A DNA stretch of 64,000 bases from Micavibrio sp964400125 (GCA_964400125.1 CAYNSR010000003.1:124001-188000); one strand, 5' to 3'. Positions 9,365 to 18,045 are shown, counted from the stretch's first letter. The notes: a model not told the origin generated them from the letters alone. Numbers and translations: made by a program.

Positions 9365-9399
9365 AAAAAAACGACCCCCCGAGGGGAGCCGCAAGGTCG
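9365..9399 (-). terminator. Probable terminator of the LapG-like gene
   Basis: Read on the minus strand, CGACC pairs with GGTCG and an inner CCCC with GGGG, followed by seven Ts. It lies 25 bases after the stop of the gene at 9424 and also sits just after pyk. Confidence 0.6.
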
Positions 9400-9423
9400 A
9401 ACAGGGAGTCTGAAAATGAAATC

Positions 9424-10398
9424 CTACTGCGCCGAAGCCACAATTGTATCCTTCGGTTTTGTATGCAGCCACCATGCAGTGCGGTTAATGGAAAAAATCG
9501 GGCGATAACGGTCGATCATATCGTTGGCTGGACGCATCTCGCTGCTCTGGTTGTCGAGAATCATCGCGCCGTCATCAGTATAAACGATCAAGACCGCATG
9601 CGGGATATCTTTCTGAATGTCATGGACAATTGCCACGCGCAGCCGCTCTTCCGGAACGCCGAGCATGCGCAGAGCGGTATATTTGCTGATTGCAAAATCC
9701 TCGCAATCGCCGCCGCGATTCAAAAACTCCACCGGCGTTGCCCAGTAATCGCTCATGCCCCATCTCTGGCTATCTTCGATATAGGGGGTCTTGTTTATCA
9801 GCGTATTGACCTTCCGCGCCATCGCCATCAGCGGCAATCCCTGCATCGCGACCAGTTCGCCCTGAAACCTGTGAATTGCATCCTGTCCGACACGGGTGCC
9901 GAGACTGACTTCCAGACGATCGAACATCTGGGTCCATTTGGTGAAAGGCTTGAGATTGGCGGAAGCCCGTTCCGCCGACCCCAGCAGCGCCGGATAATAA
10001 TCGACCGGCGCGAAAGCGGCATTCGCCACGCCCACCAGCGTCATCTGCCCCGGAACGTCGCGAATCGACCCGGCCTTGGCGGGCTTGCTGCCGAAAATCG
10101 CTACAGACAGCGTCATGGTCATCATCAACGCCATCAGAAAACGGGCCAGCCACTGTTCGCCGAGGGCACGGTAAAGCGCATGGCGGGCAATCATGTCTTC
10201 CTGAATCAAAAGCTGCCCGAGCGGCATCTTCGTCGCCTGCTGGCGCACCAGCGCATAGCGCAGTTGCTGCGGAGTCAAGGCACCATATGTCACCAGAAGG
10301 TCACCGAGACGGTTTCTGTCCAGCCTGTGCCGGAACGCACTGAAAACGCCGCCCTGTCTGGCGGTGTCGTCTGCGGATTGATGCCCCTGTTTCGTCAA
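9424..10398 (-). CDS. LapG-like transglutaminase-like cysteine protease fused to an MshEN-like domain
   Basis: Three parts are visible in this 324-residue protein. Residues 30-82 carry RLGDLLVTYGALTPQQL, ALVRQQ and LGQLLI, resembling the MshEN/GspE N-terminal domain, some members of which bind c-di-GMP. Residues 83-104 form one transmembrane helix. Residues 120-324 are a bacterial transglutaminase-like cysteine proteinase (BTLCP, LapG-type) with C232 (GGDCEDF), H267 (PHAVL) and D282 (LDNQ). LapG cleaves large adhesins to release cells from surfaces, and is normally a periplasmic protein controlled by LapD. Here the sensor-like domain would be cytoplasmic and the protease periplasmic. No lapD is in the window. 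A T1SS adhesin locus lies at 55344-64000. The protease family is confident; the MshEN call is moderate. Confidence 0.82.
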   Translation of the reverse strand: MTKQGHQSADDTARQGGVFSAFRHRLDRNRLGDLLVTYGALTPQQLRYALVRQQATKMPLGQLLIQEDMIARHALYRALGEQWLARFLMALMMTMTLSVAIFGSKPAKAGSIRDVPGQMTLVGVANAAFAPVDYYPALLGSAERASANLKPFTKWTQMFDRLEVSLGTRVGQDAIHRFQGELVAMQGLPLMAMARKVNTLINKTPYIEDSQRWGMSDYWATPVEFLNRGGDCEDFAISKYTALRMLGVPEERLRVAIVHDIQKDIPHAVLIVYTDDGAMILDNQSSEMRPANDMIDRYRPIFSINRTAWWLHTKPKDTIVASAQ

Positions 10399-10517
10399 AG
10401 AAACCCCGATCTCTCTTAATGGTCCTTTAATTTAACCTTACAAAGATTGACGAAACCTAAACAAACAGGCAAAAAAGGGCCATAATTCCTCTTTTCTGCC
10501 CGAAAGGTTTCAAAACC

Positions 10518-12086
10518 ATGCACGCCCATCCGGAGAATACCTACCGCCAACCCTTTCTGCCCGCTGACCTTTCCGACCTGCAAGGCGTTGTCCCGCGCAT
10601 GACTGGGCGGGCGGTTCTGGTGGTCGGGGATATCATGCTGGATTGTTTCGTCTATGGCGATGTCGAACGAATCTCACCCGAAAGCCCGGTTCCAGTTCTG
10701 TCGATTCGGCGTGAAACGCATATGCTCGGCGGGGCCGGGAATGTGTTGTCCAACCTTTACGGGCTGGGGGTTAAGGCCCATGTCGTCGCGGTCGCTGGTT
10801 GCGACAACGCGGCGAAGATGCTGCGAGATTTGGTCCGTGAGCGTGGAGCCGACCCGGTGGGCATTCTCGAGGCGGAAGACCGCCCAACGGCGGTGAAGAC
10901 CCGCTTTCTCGCCTCCAACCAGCAATTGCTGCGCACAGATGCCGAATATATCGGCCCCGTGGCCGAAGGGCTTGAAAACGCCCTGATTGAACGGGCCGTC
11001 TCTCTCGTCCCGCAGGTTCAGGCCGTGATTCTGTCCGATTACGGCAAGGGTGTCCTGACCAGAGCGGTCATTTCAGCCATTATCAGAGCCGCACAAAAAT
11101 CCGGCATCCCGGTGCTGGTCGACCCCAAAGCCCGGGATTACGCGATTTACAAGGGGGCCGATATCGTCACCCCCAACCGCAAGGAATTGGCGGACGCCGT
11201 CGGCATGCCGACCAGTAGCGATGAGGAAGTGATTGCCGCCGCGCAGACCCTGATGCGCGATTCCGGAATCGCTGCAGTGGTGGCCACGCGGTCGCAGGAC
11301 GGCATGACCATTCTGCGTGGTCCGAAAGACCCCGCAATCCACCTGAAAACAGAGGCCCTCGAAGTCTTCGATGTTTCCGGCGCGGGCGATACCGTGATTG
11401 CCACCATCGCAGCAGGGCTGGCCGCCGGCGCAAATTTGTATGAAGCCGCAGCCATCGCCAATTTCGCCGCCGGGATTGTCGTTGGCAAGGTCGGCACCGC
11501 CCCGATACGGCGCGATGAATTGCTGGCCGCCATTGGCCGCGCCGACAAGGTCGCCTTTCGCGGGGAAGGGCAAGGCCCGCAATTCGACAGCGTTCGTCAG
11601 GCCCCTTCATGCAACTGGGACGAAGCCGCCGAACAGGTGGCGCGCTGGCGCGCGCGCGGCCTGAAGGTCGGATTTACCAATGGCTGTTTCGATATCCTCC
11701 ATTCCGGCCACGTCACCTATCTGAACATGGCACGCGCCCGGTGTGACCGGCTGGTGGTGGCCATCAACAGCGATGATTCTATCAGGCGCCTGAAGGGCCC
11801 GGAACGCCCGATCAATGACGAAGCCGCCCGCGCCCGCGTTCTCGGGGCGCTGGGCAGCGTCGATATGGTCGTGCCGTTCGCGGTCAATCCGGCAGAAAAC
11901 GACGAACCCGTCATGCTGCTGAAGAAACTGACCCCTGATCTGCTGGTCAAGGGCGGCGATTATACCCTCGATACGGTGATCGGAGCCGATTATGTCCTCT
12001 CGACCGGGGGCGAAGTCTGGCTGGCACCGATGGAGGAAGGGAAAAGTACGACCAAAACTATCCATAAAATGAAGGGTGCAGCCTGA
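10518..12086 (+). CDS. hldE: Bifunctional heptose 7-phosphate kinase / heptose 1-phosphate adenylyltransferase
   Basis: HldE (RfaE) makes ADP-heptose precursors for the lipopolysaccharide inner core. The N-terminal PfkB/ribokinase domain (about 1-340) shows MLGGAGNVLSNL, a DYGKG segment and the catalytic FDVSGAGDT. The C-terminal nucleotidyltransferase domain shows TNGCFDILHSGHVTYL, with the HxGH motif, and GGDYTLDTVIGAD. The 522-residue length covers both activities, as in E. coli HldE; some alphaproteobacteria split them. AAAGG lies before the ATG at 10518. It is divergent from the LapG-like gene and followed by two lipoprotein genes on the same strand. Confidence 0.94.
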   Translation: MHAHPENTYRQPFLPADLSDLQGVVPRMTGRAVLVVGDIMLDCFVYGDVERISPESPVPVLSIRRETHMLGGAGNVLSNLYGLGVKAHVVAVAGCDNAAKMLRDLVRERGADPVGILEAEDRPTAVKTRFLASNQQLLRTDAEYIGPVAEGLENALIERAVSLVPQVQAVILSDYGKGVLTRAVISAIIRAAQKSGIPVLVDPKARDYAIYKGADIVTPNRKELADAVGMPTSSDEEVIAAAQTLMRDSGIAAVVATRSQDGMTILRGPKDPAIHLKTEALEVFDVSGAGDTVIATIAAGLAAGANLYEAAAIANFAAGIVVGKVGTAPIRRDELLAAIGRADKVAFRGEGQGPQFDSVRQAPSCNWDEAAEQVARWRARGLKVGFTNGCFDILHSGHVTYLNMARARCDRLVVAINSDDSIRRLKGPERPINDEAARARVLGALGSVDMVVPFAVNPAENDEPVMLLKKLTPDLLVKGGDYTLDTVIGADYVLSTGGEVWLAPMEEGKSTTKTIHKMKGAA

Positions 12087-12198
12087 CCCTGCCCCGTCCA
12101 TGAACGGATATGGCTATAAACCCTGTTTTTCCGGATTAATCCCTGATACCATCGGCAATGCGCGAATCGTGCGTTCATTTTTGTCACAGGATTTCATC

Positions 12199-12765
12199 AT
12201 GACCGCTTCCCGTTTTTTCCGTTTTGTCCTTCTGGCCGCGCCGCTGGCGCTGGTTGCCTGCGCCAGCGCCGATCTGGCAATGCCGACCGGCTATACCTAT
12301 CATAATGAAATCTACAAATCGCAACCCGGACCGGAAGCGCAGCCCCCCGCAAAAATTCTGGCGGCGGGCGATGTTGCATCGAATGGCATGACGGTCGTGC
12401 AAACCGAATCCACCCTGCTTGGCGGTGGGCCCGATGCCATGGGGAATTATCCTGATTCCGTCCTGTGTACTGCGGCAGACGACCTGGTCGGACGCCTGCT
12501 GACCAATTTCGGACGCCCGATGGAACCTGTCTATGTTCCAGTCATGTCGCCGCTGGCCCGCTGTCTGACAATTGCCTTGCAGCGCGGCAATGTTCCGGTC
12601 GCGCTCAATCCCGGCGACGGTCCGTTTGTGCTTGAACATGCGATCTCCGGCGGTGCCGCGACGATCACCTTCATGTCCAACCATGATCCCGTCGTGTCGG
12701 AATCGGGGCCCTATGCGGGACCGTCAATGCCGATGGGTATACCGGAACCGGTGTCCCTGCAATAG
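12199..12765 (+). CDS. Hypothetical lipoprotein
   Basis: A 188-residue protein that begins with a lipoprotein signal peptide: basic start, hydrophobic run, and lipobox LVAC (cysteine at about residue 20). No recognised domain follows. It sits 15 bases before a FlgO-like lipoprotein gene, so the two are probably co-expressed and may act together at the outer membrane. I chose ATG at 12199 because it gives the signal peptide; the frame is open further upstream. A possible -10 (GGCTATAAA) lies about 85 bases upstream. The function is unknown. Confidence 0.7.
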   Translation: MTASRFFRFVLLAAPLALVACASADLAMPTGYTYHNEIYKSQPGPEAQPPAKILAAGDVASNGMTVVQTESTLLGGGPDAMGNYPDSVLCTAADDLVGRLLTNFGRPMEPVYVPVMSPLARCLTIALQRGNVPVALNPGDGPFVLEHAISGGAATITFMSNHDPVVSESGPYAGPSMPMGIPEPVSLQ

Positions 12766-12780
12766 CCCAAGGACCGCGAT

Positions 12781-13401
12781 ATGCGCCTGTCTTTCCTGTC
12801 CGTCCTTGCAATCTCCGCCGCCCTGATTTGCGGCGGATGCGCAGTGACGCAGGAAATCCAGACGGCGCTTTTCGACACAACCAAAATCAATCTCGCGGAA
12901 AACACCTATGCGGCAACAGACATGCTGGCGCAACAGACCAAAGCGCATATGACGCCGATGACCCCCCTGCGCATGGCGGTCATCTCCAATGTTACCGCGC
13001 CGGAGGAGGTAACGCCCTTTGGCCAGCAACTGGCGAACCATGTCGGCTCCCGCTTCGTCCAGCTTGGATACAACGTCCAGTCCATGCCTTTGCCGCCGTC
13101 CATGGCGGCGATGCCCCTCGCGACGGCGATGCCGCTCGACCTGTCCGGCGCGCCGCAGCCCCGGCAAATGGGGATGAAACCTTCCGGCGGCGGAGAGGCT
13201 CTGGCCACCGGAACCTATACACGCGGGAAAGGCGAAATTCTGGTCAGTCTCCGGGTCATCCAATCCCCCGACCAGCGCATCATCGCGGCCTATGATTACA
13301 CCTTGCCGCTGACCCGCGAATTCCGTGACATGACGTTGACGGCGGCAGAACGGAAGAATCGCGACGAAAACCCGATCGGCGATTTTGTCTCCAGCCCGTA
13401 A
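12781..13401 (+). CDS. FlgO-like outer membrane lipoprotein
   Basis: A 206-residue lipoprotein with lipobox ICGGC (cysteine near residue 20). The body resembles the FlgO domain: ENTYAATDMLAQQ, LRMAVISN, FGQQLANHVGSRFVQLGYNV and a C-terminal segment LVSLRVIQSPDQRIIAAYDY. FlgO proteins are outer-membrane lipoproteins first described with flagella in Vibrio, but many members lie outside flagellar loci, as here. A Met/Pro-rich insertion (about residues 100-138) is unusual. It is paired with the preceding lipoprotein and converges with the pilin-like gene, leaving only 8 bases. The exact role cannot be read from the sequence. Confidence 0.72.
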   Translation: MRLSFLSVLAISAALICGGCAVTQEIQTALFDTTKINLAENTYAATDMLAQQTKAHMTPMTPLRMAVISNVTAPEEVTPFGQQLANHVGSRFVQLGYNVQSMPLPPSMAAMPLATAMPLDLSGAPQPRQMGMKPSGGGEALATGTYTRGKGEILVSLRVIQSPDQRIIAAYDYTLPLTREFRDMTLTAAERKNRDENPIGDFVSSP

Positions 13402-13409
13402 GATACAAC

Positions 13410-14114
13410 CTACCGCACCAGCAACACATGATAAAAATGCAAGGGATCATTTGCCCCCGCACCGCACCGGACGCAAGCCTCGAGCGCGGGCAGCTTGCTG
13501 AACGTGCCCGCATTCATGGTGTTGGGCGACGGGTCGAACGGATTTGACGGCGGCACGGCAGGAACAAAACGATCCGTGGTATTTGTAAAAACACACGCGC
13601 CGTCATCGACCGGCTGGCCGCCCAGCCCGTTCATTTCATTGATCTTCTGGCAGAAGGCTTCGCTCACATTGGACAACACCGCCACAAGTTCCGCCCGGTC
13701 TGTCCCGGCGCCGGGGATAGCGGTCCCGCCATAAAATTCCCAACGATGCGCCGCGCTGCCGAAGGCCAGTCCCGCGGGCGGGTCCCGCCATGTCGCGCCA
13801 CCCCCGGCAGGATTGAACACCTCGGCGGCGGGCGCGGTTCCGTATGTGCCGTAATCCGCCGGCGCATCCGGATGGGCGAAGGAAATACCTGCCTCGCTGA
13901 GGCCGTTTTGCAGCACATAAGAAACGCCGCGTTCGATTTCCGCCGCATGCTGACGGACCTGCGCCGTCCTGATAATCAATTCCTCGCGGTCAATACCGCC
14001 GCTTTCCAGCCCGCTATTGCGCAAGGCCGCCGTCACCAGCCCGACCAGAACAATGGCCAGCAGGATAATAAAAATCATGTTCCCGGACTGGGATGATGCG
14101 GTGACACCTTTCAT
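13410..14114 (-). CDS. Pilin-like membrane-anchored hypothetical protein (paralogue of 2110-2847)
   Basis: A 234-residue protein with a short polar start (SSQSGNM), one hydrophobic helix (about residues 13-32) and a long soluble domain. It shares the block FNPAGGGATWRD and the C-terminal HVLLVR with the protein at 2110-2847 and has a similar cysteine pattern (CQKINE, CVRCG). I do not recognise a named family. The ATG at 14114 shares one base with the stop of the upstream DD-carboxypeptidase gene (TGATG), so translation is probably coupled. That suggests an envelope or cell-wall-linked role, but this is inference. The frame is open upstream, inside the neighbouring gene. Confidence 0.68.
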   Translation of the reverse strand: MKGVTASSQSGNMIFIILLAIVLVGLVTAALRNSGLESGGIDREELIIRTAQVRQHAAEIERGVSYVLQNGLSEAGISFAHPDAPADYGTYGTAPAAEVFNPAGGGATWRDPPAGLAFGSAAHRWEFYGGTAIPGAGTDRAELVAVLSNVSEAFCQKINEMNGLGGQPVDDGACVFTNTTDRFVPAVPPSNPFDPSPNTMNAGTFSKLPALEACVRCGAGANDPLHFYHVLLVR

Positions 14115-15574
14115 CAAAAGGCCCGCGGGGAAATGGTCATGCAATTCTCGAAATACTTGCAGCTCGCCATCGCCTGATCCCGCGACAGGCCGCGAAGGCG
14201 GGCGCGAAACACCCACCCGTCGCCTGCCTGCATTGGCACGATCACGGGACGCGCGACATCGCGCAGCCCCGCAGGCAATTTCCGCACCGCCTCGTTCAAA
14301 GCCTGATCGCTGCGCACACGACTGGTAAAGGCCCCGATCTGCACCGCCCAGTCGGCATGGGTGAGGGCGGCATGCCGGATTCCGGCGTCAATTTCTGTCG
14401 GGGTGGCCGCAATCTGTTTTTGTTCCGTGATATTCACAGGGACCGACGCGACCGGCAGCACGATATTCCGCCCCTGACCCTTCAGTGCGGAGATCGCCAC
14501 CATCCCGGCTTCAAAACGCCGGGCCACCGCCGGGTCGAAATCCCCTTCCCCGATCAATTCCCCGCCCATGATCTCTGGCGCAGAAGCCGCCAGCGCCTGC
14601 CGCCCTTCACGGCCAGAATCTTGCAGCATGTCGCGCTGCGCGGGTTTGCGCGGCGGCACCGGGGCCTGTGCGGTCACGGTCTTTTTGCTGCCGCCATCAA
14701 TTGATCGGGCAATCCGGACATCTTTCCCCGCGCCAAGCTGGGCAAAGCCCTGATCGAGCAGTTCGGCAACATGGGCGTTCCGGCTCTGGGTGGTGCGCCC
14801 GCCAAAAACCACGGCAATCAGGCGGCGATCATTACGCACCGCCGAGGCCGCGAGATTGAAGCCGGAGGGCTGGATATAGCCGGTCTTGATCCCGTCCATA
14901 CCTTTATACGTTTCCATCAATCGGTTATGGTTGTGGTAAGACGCGCCGTTATAGCTGAAATTCCGGGTTGAAAAATATTTGTACTGCTTCGGATGATTCA
15001 TCACCAGATGCCGCGACAACCGCGCCATGTCGCGGGCGCTGGTCACCTGTTGCGGGTGGTGCAGACCGTGGGCATTGCGGAACACCGTCTGGGTCATGCC
15101 CAGATCCCGCGCCCGGCGGTTCATCATGGTCGCAAAATTCGCCTCCGACCCGCCGATGGTTTCCCCCAGCGCGGTCGCAACATTATTGGCCGATTTCGTG
15201 ACCAGCGCATAAATGGCTTCCCTGACGCTGATCGATCCGCCAACCGGAACATCGATACGGCTGGGCGGCTGGGAATTGGCATGAGAACTTATCCGGACGC
15301 GGCTGTTCAGGGTCAATGTGCCGTTTTCAAGCGCCTCGAACGCCATCAGCAAGGTCATCATCTTGACCAGCGAAGCCGGATGCAGGCGCTTGTCGGCATG
15401 GCGCTCATAGAGGACGGCGCCGCTATCAGCATCGATGACAATCGCGGCGTAGCGCGGATTGGGAGCGTTCGACGATTTACGCGTCTCCGCCCCGGCGGGG
15501 CCGGTCAGAACCAGAACCAGCACTGCGGCAAGGACCAGCGCAATCAGGTCGTATTGTCGTTTACCCGTTTTCAA
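14114..15574 (-). CDS. D-alanyl-D-alanine carboxypeptidase (S11) with SPOR domain
   Basis: A penicillin-binding-protein-5-type DD-carboxypeptidase that trims peptidoglycan pentapeptides in the periplasm. A hydrophobic signal segment (LIALVLAAVLVLVLTG) leads into the catalytic domain with SLVK (SxxK), SAN (SxN) and KTGY (KTG), all intact. After a Pro/Gln-rich linker there is a C-terminal SPOR-like domain (WAVQIGAF...), which usually binds denuded septal glycan and places the enzyme at division sites. There is no ATG at the front; I chose TTG at 15574, just before LKTGKRQYDL, but GTG at 15643 is also possible. It is coupled by a one-base overlap to the pilin-like gene. Confidence 0.87.
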   Translation of the reverse strand: MKTGKRQYDLIALVLAAVLVLVLTGPAGAETRKSSNAPNPRYAAIVIDADSGAVLYERHADKRLHPASLVKMMTLLMAFEALENGTLTLNSRVRISSHANSQPPSRIDVPVGGSISVREAIYALVTKSANNVATALGETIGGSEANFATMMNRRARDLGMTQTVFRNAHGLHHPQQVTSARDMARLSRHLVMNHPKQYKYFSTRNFSYNGASYHNHNRLMETYKGMDGIKTGYIQPSGFNLAASAVRNDRRLIAVVFGGRTTQSRNAHVAELLDQGFAQLGAGKDVRIARSIDGGSKKTVTAQAPVPPRKPAQRDMLQDSGREGRQALAASAPEIMGGELIGEGDFDPAVARRFEAGMVAISALKGQGRNIVLPVASVPVNITEQKQIAATPTEIDAGIRHAALTHADWAVQIGAFTSRVRSDQALNEAVRKLPAGLRDVARPVIVPMQAGDGWVFRARLRGLSRDQAMASCKYFENCMTISPRAF

Positions 15575-15746
15575 ATTTCTACATCCGGTATGGGGTGGAT
15601 GACTCCGTAAGAACCGTTGCCCGGAACAGCATGCGCAAAACACGCACCTTATCTTTCATGATATAAAGATTGGCGCGCTTTGTCCACATCTGCAAGACCT
15701 GTGCCGCCAAAGACAGGTTACGAATATAACGAATTTAAACAATATT

Positions 15747-16877
15747 TTAGCGAACATAGACTGGCGTCATCCGGATAGCGGCGGCGGTTTGCGACGACAT
15801 CGCCGCACCGGATTCACGACCCAGCGGCAGCGGCAGAAGCGGCGGGAAACGCGAAGGCCGGGGGGCGGTCTTCGGGGCATTGGCGGCTTCCAGCAACCGG
15901 AAATTCCGGTCCAGCCCCTGCTGAAAAACCCGGTTACGGCTGACCGCCGAGCCATGCCCCATCTCAATGCCGATGACATGATACCCGTTCCAGATAGCAT
16001 CCCCGACGATACACGATCCGGACGCGCCGATGAAACCGGTCTTGCTGCGTTCGAGACATTTGTAGGACAGGCCCACCGAACTCTCGCAAGTATACTCGGC
16101 CAGCGGCGCATTATGCCCGGGACGGCTTTGACCGTTGACACTGTAGGATGTTGCCCCGAAATAACGGGATTCATCTGGGTATTCCCGGATCATATGTCGG
16201 TGGATCCGGGCCAGATCGAACGCCGTTGAGCGGTTCCCCGGCATGCCGTGGGAATTGGTAAAGATCGTGGTCGATTTGCCATCGGGCGGCACCCCCAGAA
16301 TTTCGCGCACCTTGCGGTTCATCAGGGACACAAAACACGCCTCGCTGCCACAAATCCCCTTGGCCAGAGTCACCGTGGCATCCGCCGCCGAGGCCACGGC
16401 GGTGGCCTGCAGCAATTCATCGACGCTCAATTGCGCCCCCAGCGCCAGCCCGGCCCGGTTGCGCAAAAGGACAGGGGCGCGCCGCTCGACGGCCCCCGCG
16501 GACGCCAGAGGAAGCCTCTGATCCAGCCGGAGCTGGCCGCTGCGCAGAGCATCAAAAACCACCATCGCCGTCACTTCCTTGGTCAGCGAGGCGGGTTCCA
16601 GCGGCATCCGGGCATTAAATTCCTCCAGAACATCCCCCGTTTCAGCGTTCATATAGAGGTAGGCGCGCAGGATTTTCGGGGCCTGCTTTTTTTTTGCCCC
16701 GTTTCCGGAGGCCTTCTTCGGGGACGCTTTCGGGGAGGCCTTCTGGGCGGCGACCGGCTTTTTCTTCTGCCCGGCGTCTGCTTCCGCAGGAATCATCGCC
16801 GCGCTGGCGGCAAAAACCAGTACCAACGCCATCCCGGCATTGCGGAAAAATTCCCTGGAAAGGCCCGATAAATACAT
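15747..16877 (-). CDS. S11-family carboxypeptidase-like protein with altered SxN motif
   Basis: A 376-residue protein with a signal peptide (about 1-35), a Lys/Pro/Ala-rich linker (38-68) and an S11 domain. SxxK is present as SLTK (97-100) and KTG as SKTG. The SxN motif is replaced by SAAD (163-166), where the sister protein upstream has SANN. The Asn of SxN contributes to catalysis in this family, so the enzyme may be impaired, altered or non-catalytic. The cysteine pairs CGSEAC and CESS...C are unusual and may form disulfides. No SPOR domain is seen. It lies about 170 bases upstream of the other carboxypeptidase gene on the same strand. Confidence 0.8.
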   Translation of the reverse strand: MYLSGLSREFFRNAGMALVLVFAASAAMIPAEADAGQKKKPVAAQKASPKASPKKASGNGAKKKQAPKILRAYLYMNAETGDVLEEFNARMPLEPASLTKEVTAMVVFDALRSGQLRLDQRLPLASAGAVERRAPVLLRNRAGLALGAQLSVDELLQATAVASAADATVTLAKGICGSEACFVSLMNRKVREILGVPPDGKSTTIFTNSHGMPGNRSTAFDLARIHRHMIREYPDESRYFGATSYSVNGQSRPGHNAPLAEYTCESSVGLSYKCLERSKTGFIGASGSCIVGDAIWNGYHVIGIEMGHGSAVSRNRVFQQGLDRNFRLLEAANAPKTAPRPSRFPPLLPLPLGRESGAAMSSQTAAAIRMTPVYVR

Positions 16878-16993
16878 AGTCCCTGCCCCTGCGTCCCGGC
16901 GGTATTTTCTTTTTATTTCAGCAAGAAAAACCAGATATGCCGCAAGCTGTCAACAAAATCGGCGGAATTATGCTGCGATGCAATATTTTTCCC

Positions 16994-17022
16994 TTGACGA
17001 TGCCGGGGTGGCGTGCTACTTT
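16994..17022 (+). promoter_or_regulatory. Candidate sigma-70 promoter of the phasin gene
   Basis: TTGACG (16994-16999) and TACTTT (17017-17022) are separated by 17 bases and lie 36 bases before the chosen phasin start. Spacing and -35 are good. Confidence 0.5.
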
Positions 17023-17057
17023 CTGAATTGTGCATTGCAATAAAGCGAGTCGAAAAA

Positions 17058-17519
17058 ATGACCACGAAAAAAAGCAAAAAGCCTGTCGCCCGCGCCGCCC
17101 CGAAAACAGGCCCGAAAGCAGGGAAAACCGTATTGAACCAGAACCATGAGGATATTGATATGACCACGAAAGCAGAAAAAATGACCGCCGACACCGCCGC
17201 CCTGAACAAGGACCAGATGGAGGCCTTCATGCAATCCAGCACGCTGTGGGTGCGCGGTACCGAAGAAATCGTCAAGACCTGCGTCTCTCTGGCACAGGAA
17301 GCGATGGAGAAAAACTCCGAAGCCATGAAAACGCTGATGGGCTGCAAAACCCTCAACGAATTGACGGAAACCCAGACCAAACTGGCGCAACAATCCTTCG
17401 ACGATCTGGTCAACAGCACCACCAAAATCTCCGAACTGACGGTTAAAATCGCCACGGACAGTCTGGAGCCGATCAACAGCCAGTTTGGCAAGACGCTGAA
17501 AAAAGCCTCGGCGGCCTGA
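17058..17519 (+). CDS. Phasin family protein
   Basis: Phasins coat polyhydroxyalkanoate granules. This 153-residue protein has a Lys/Ala/Pro-rich head (about 1-35) and then the amphipathic helical phasin domain, with MEAFMQSSTLWVRGTEEI, SEAMKTLMGCKTLNEL and QQSFDDLVNSTTKISEL. A second in-frame ATG at 17160 also begins MTTK and has a better ribosome-binding site (GAGGA, 8 bases upstream), so a 119-residue form is equally possible. It has its own candidate promoter and a strong terminator, so it is probably expressed alone. No PHA synthase is in the window. Confidence 0.82.
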   Translation: MTTKKSKKPVARAAPKTGPKAGKTVLNQNHEDIDMTTKAEKMTADTAALNKDQMEAFMQSSTLWVRGTEEIVKTCVSLAQEAMEKNSEAMKTLMGCKTLNELTETQTKLAQQSFDDLVNSTTKISELTVKIATDSLEPINSQFGKTLKKASAA

Positions 17520-17543
17520 GCTTTTAAAAATTCGCTGCATCAA

Positions 17544-17576
17544 AGCCTGCCCTTCTCCCCAGGGCGGGCTTTTTTG
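17544..17576 (+). terminator. Rho-independent terminator after the phasin gene
   Basis: AGCCTGCCC (17544-17552) pairs with GGGCGGGCT (17562-17570), one G-T wobble, followed by a run of Ts. Confidence 0.88.
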
Positions 17577-17602
17577 TTCCGGTTTGCCTCAGGGAGAAGG
17601 GA

Positions 17603-17611
17603 TGCTATAAT
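17603..17611 (+). promoter_or_regulatory. Extended -10 element upstream of clpS
   Basis: TGCTATAAT is a perfect extended -10. The same nine bases occur before clpA at 18147. The -35 region (TTGCCT at 17584) is weak. Confidence 0.5.
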
Positions 17612-17679
17612 CAGTTTGTTTCCTGAATTTTTGCATGAAAAACTGGCTGGCCATGATTTTTTTTGATCTGACGGATCGC

Positions 17680-18045
17680 ATGAACGACGACAACGACCCG
17701 CCCGGCCCCTCCGGACCGCATGACGATGACCGCGACAATACGCGTCCGGAACGCCAGACCGGCCTGCTGCTCAAGCCCCGGCCCAAAACCGCCAAGCCGA
17801 ACATGTACAAGGTTTTACTCCTGAACGACGACTACACGCCGATGGAATTCGTTGTCCATGTGCTGGAGAAATTCTTCAACAAGAACCGTCAGGAAGCCAC
17901 CGACATCATGCTGCACGTCCATCGTCGCGGCGTCGGGATTTGCGGCATTTTCACTTATGAAGTGGCCGAAACCAAGGTGGCGCAAGTCATGGATTTCGCC
18001 CGCGCCAGCGAACAGCCGCTGCAATGCATGATGGAGAAGGAATAA
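17680..18045 (+). CDS. clpS: ATP-dependent Clp protease adaptor ClpS
   Basis: ClpS binds the ClpA N-domain and delivers N-degron substrates to ClpAP. The core is clear: YKVLLLNDDYTPMEFVVHVL, then MLHVHRRGVGICGIFTYEVAETK. The first 35 residues are an Asp/Pro-rich, probably disordered tail. I chose ATG at 17680 (MNDDNDPP), giving 121 residues; an upstream ATG at 17635 would add 15 residues unlike the family. It precedes the third clpA, 147 bases away, the usual clpS-clpA order. Each gene has its own extended -10 element. Confidence 0.93.
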   Translation: MNDDNDPPGPSGPHDDDRDNTRPERQTGLLLKPRPKTAKPNMYKVLLLNDDYTPMEFVVHVLEKFFNKNRQEATDIMLHVHRRGVGICGIFTYEVAETKVAQVMDFARASEQPLQCMMEKE

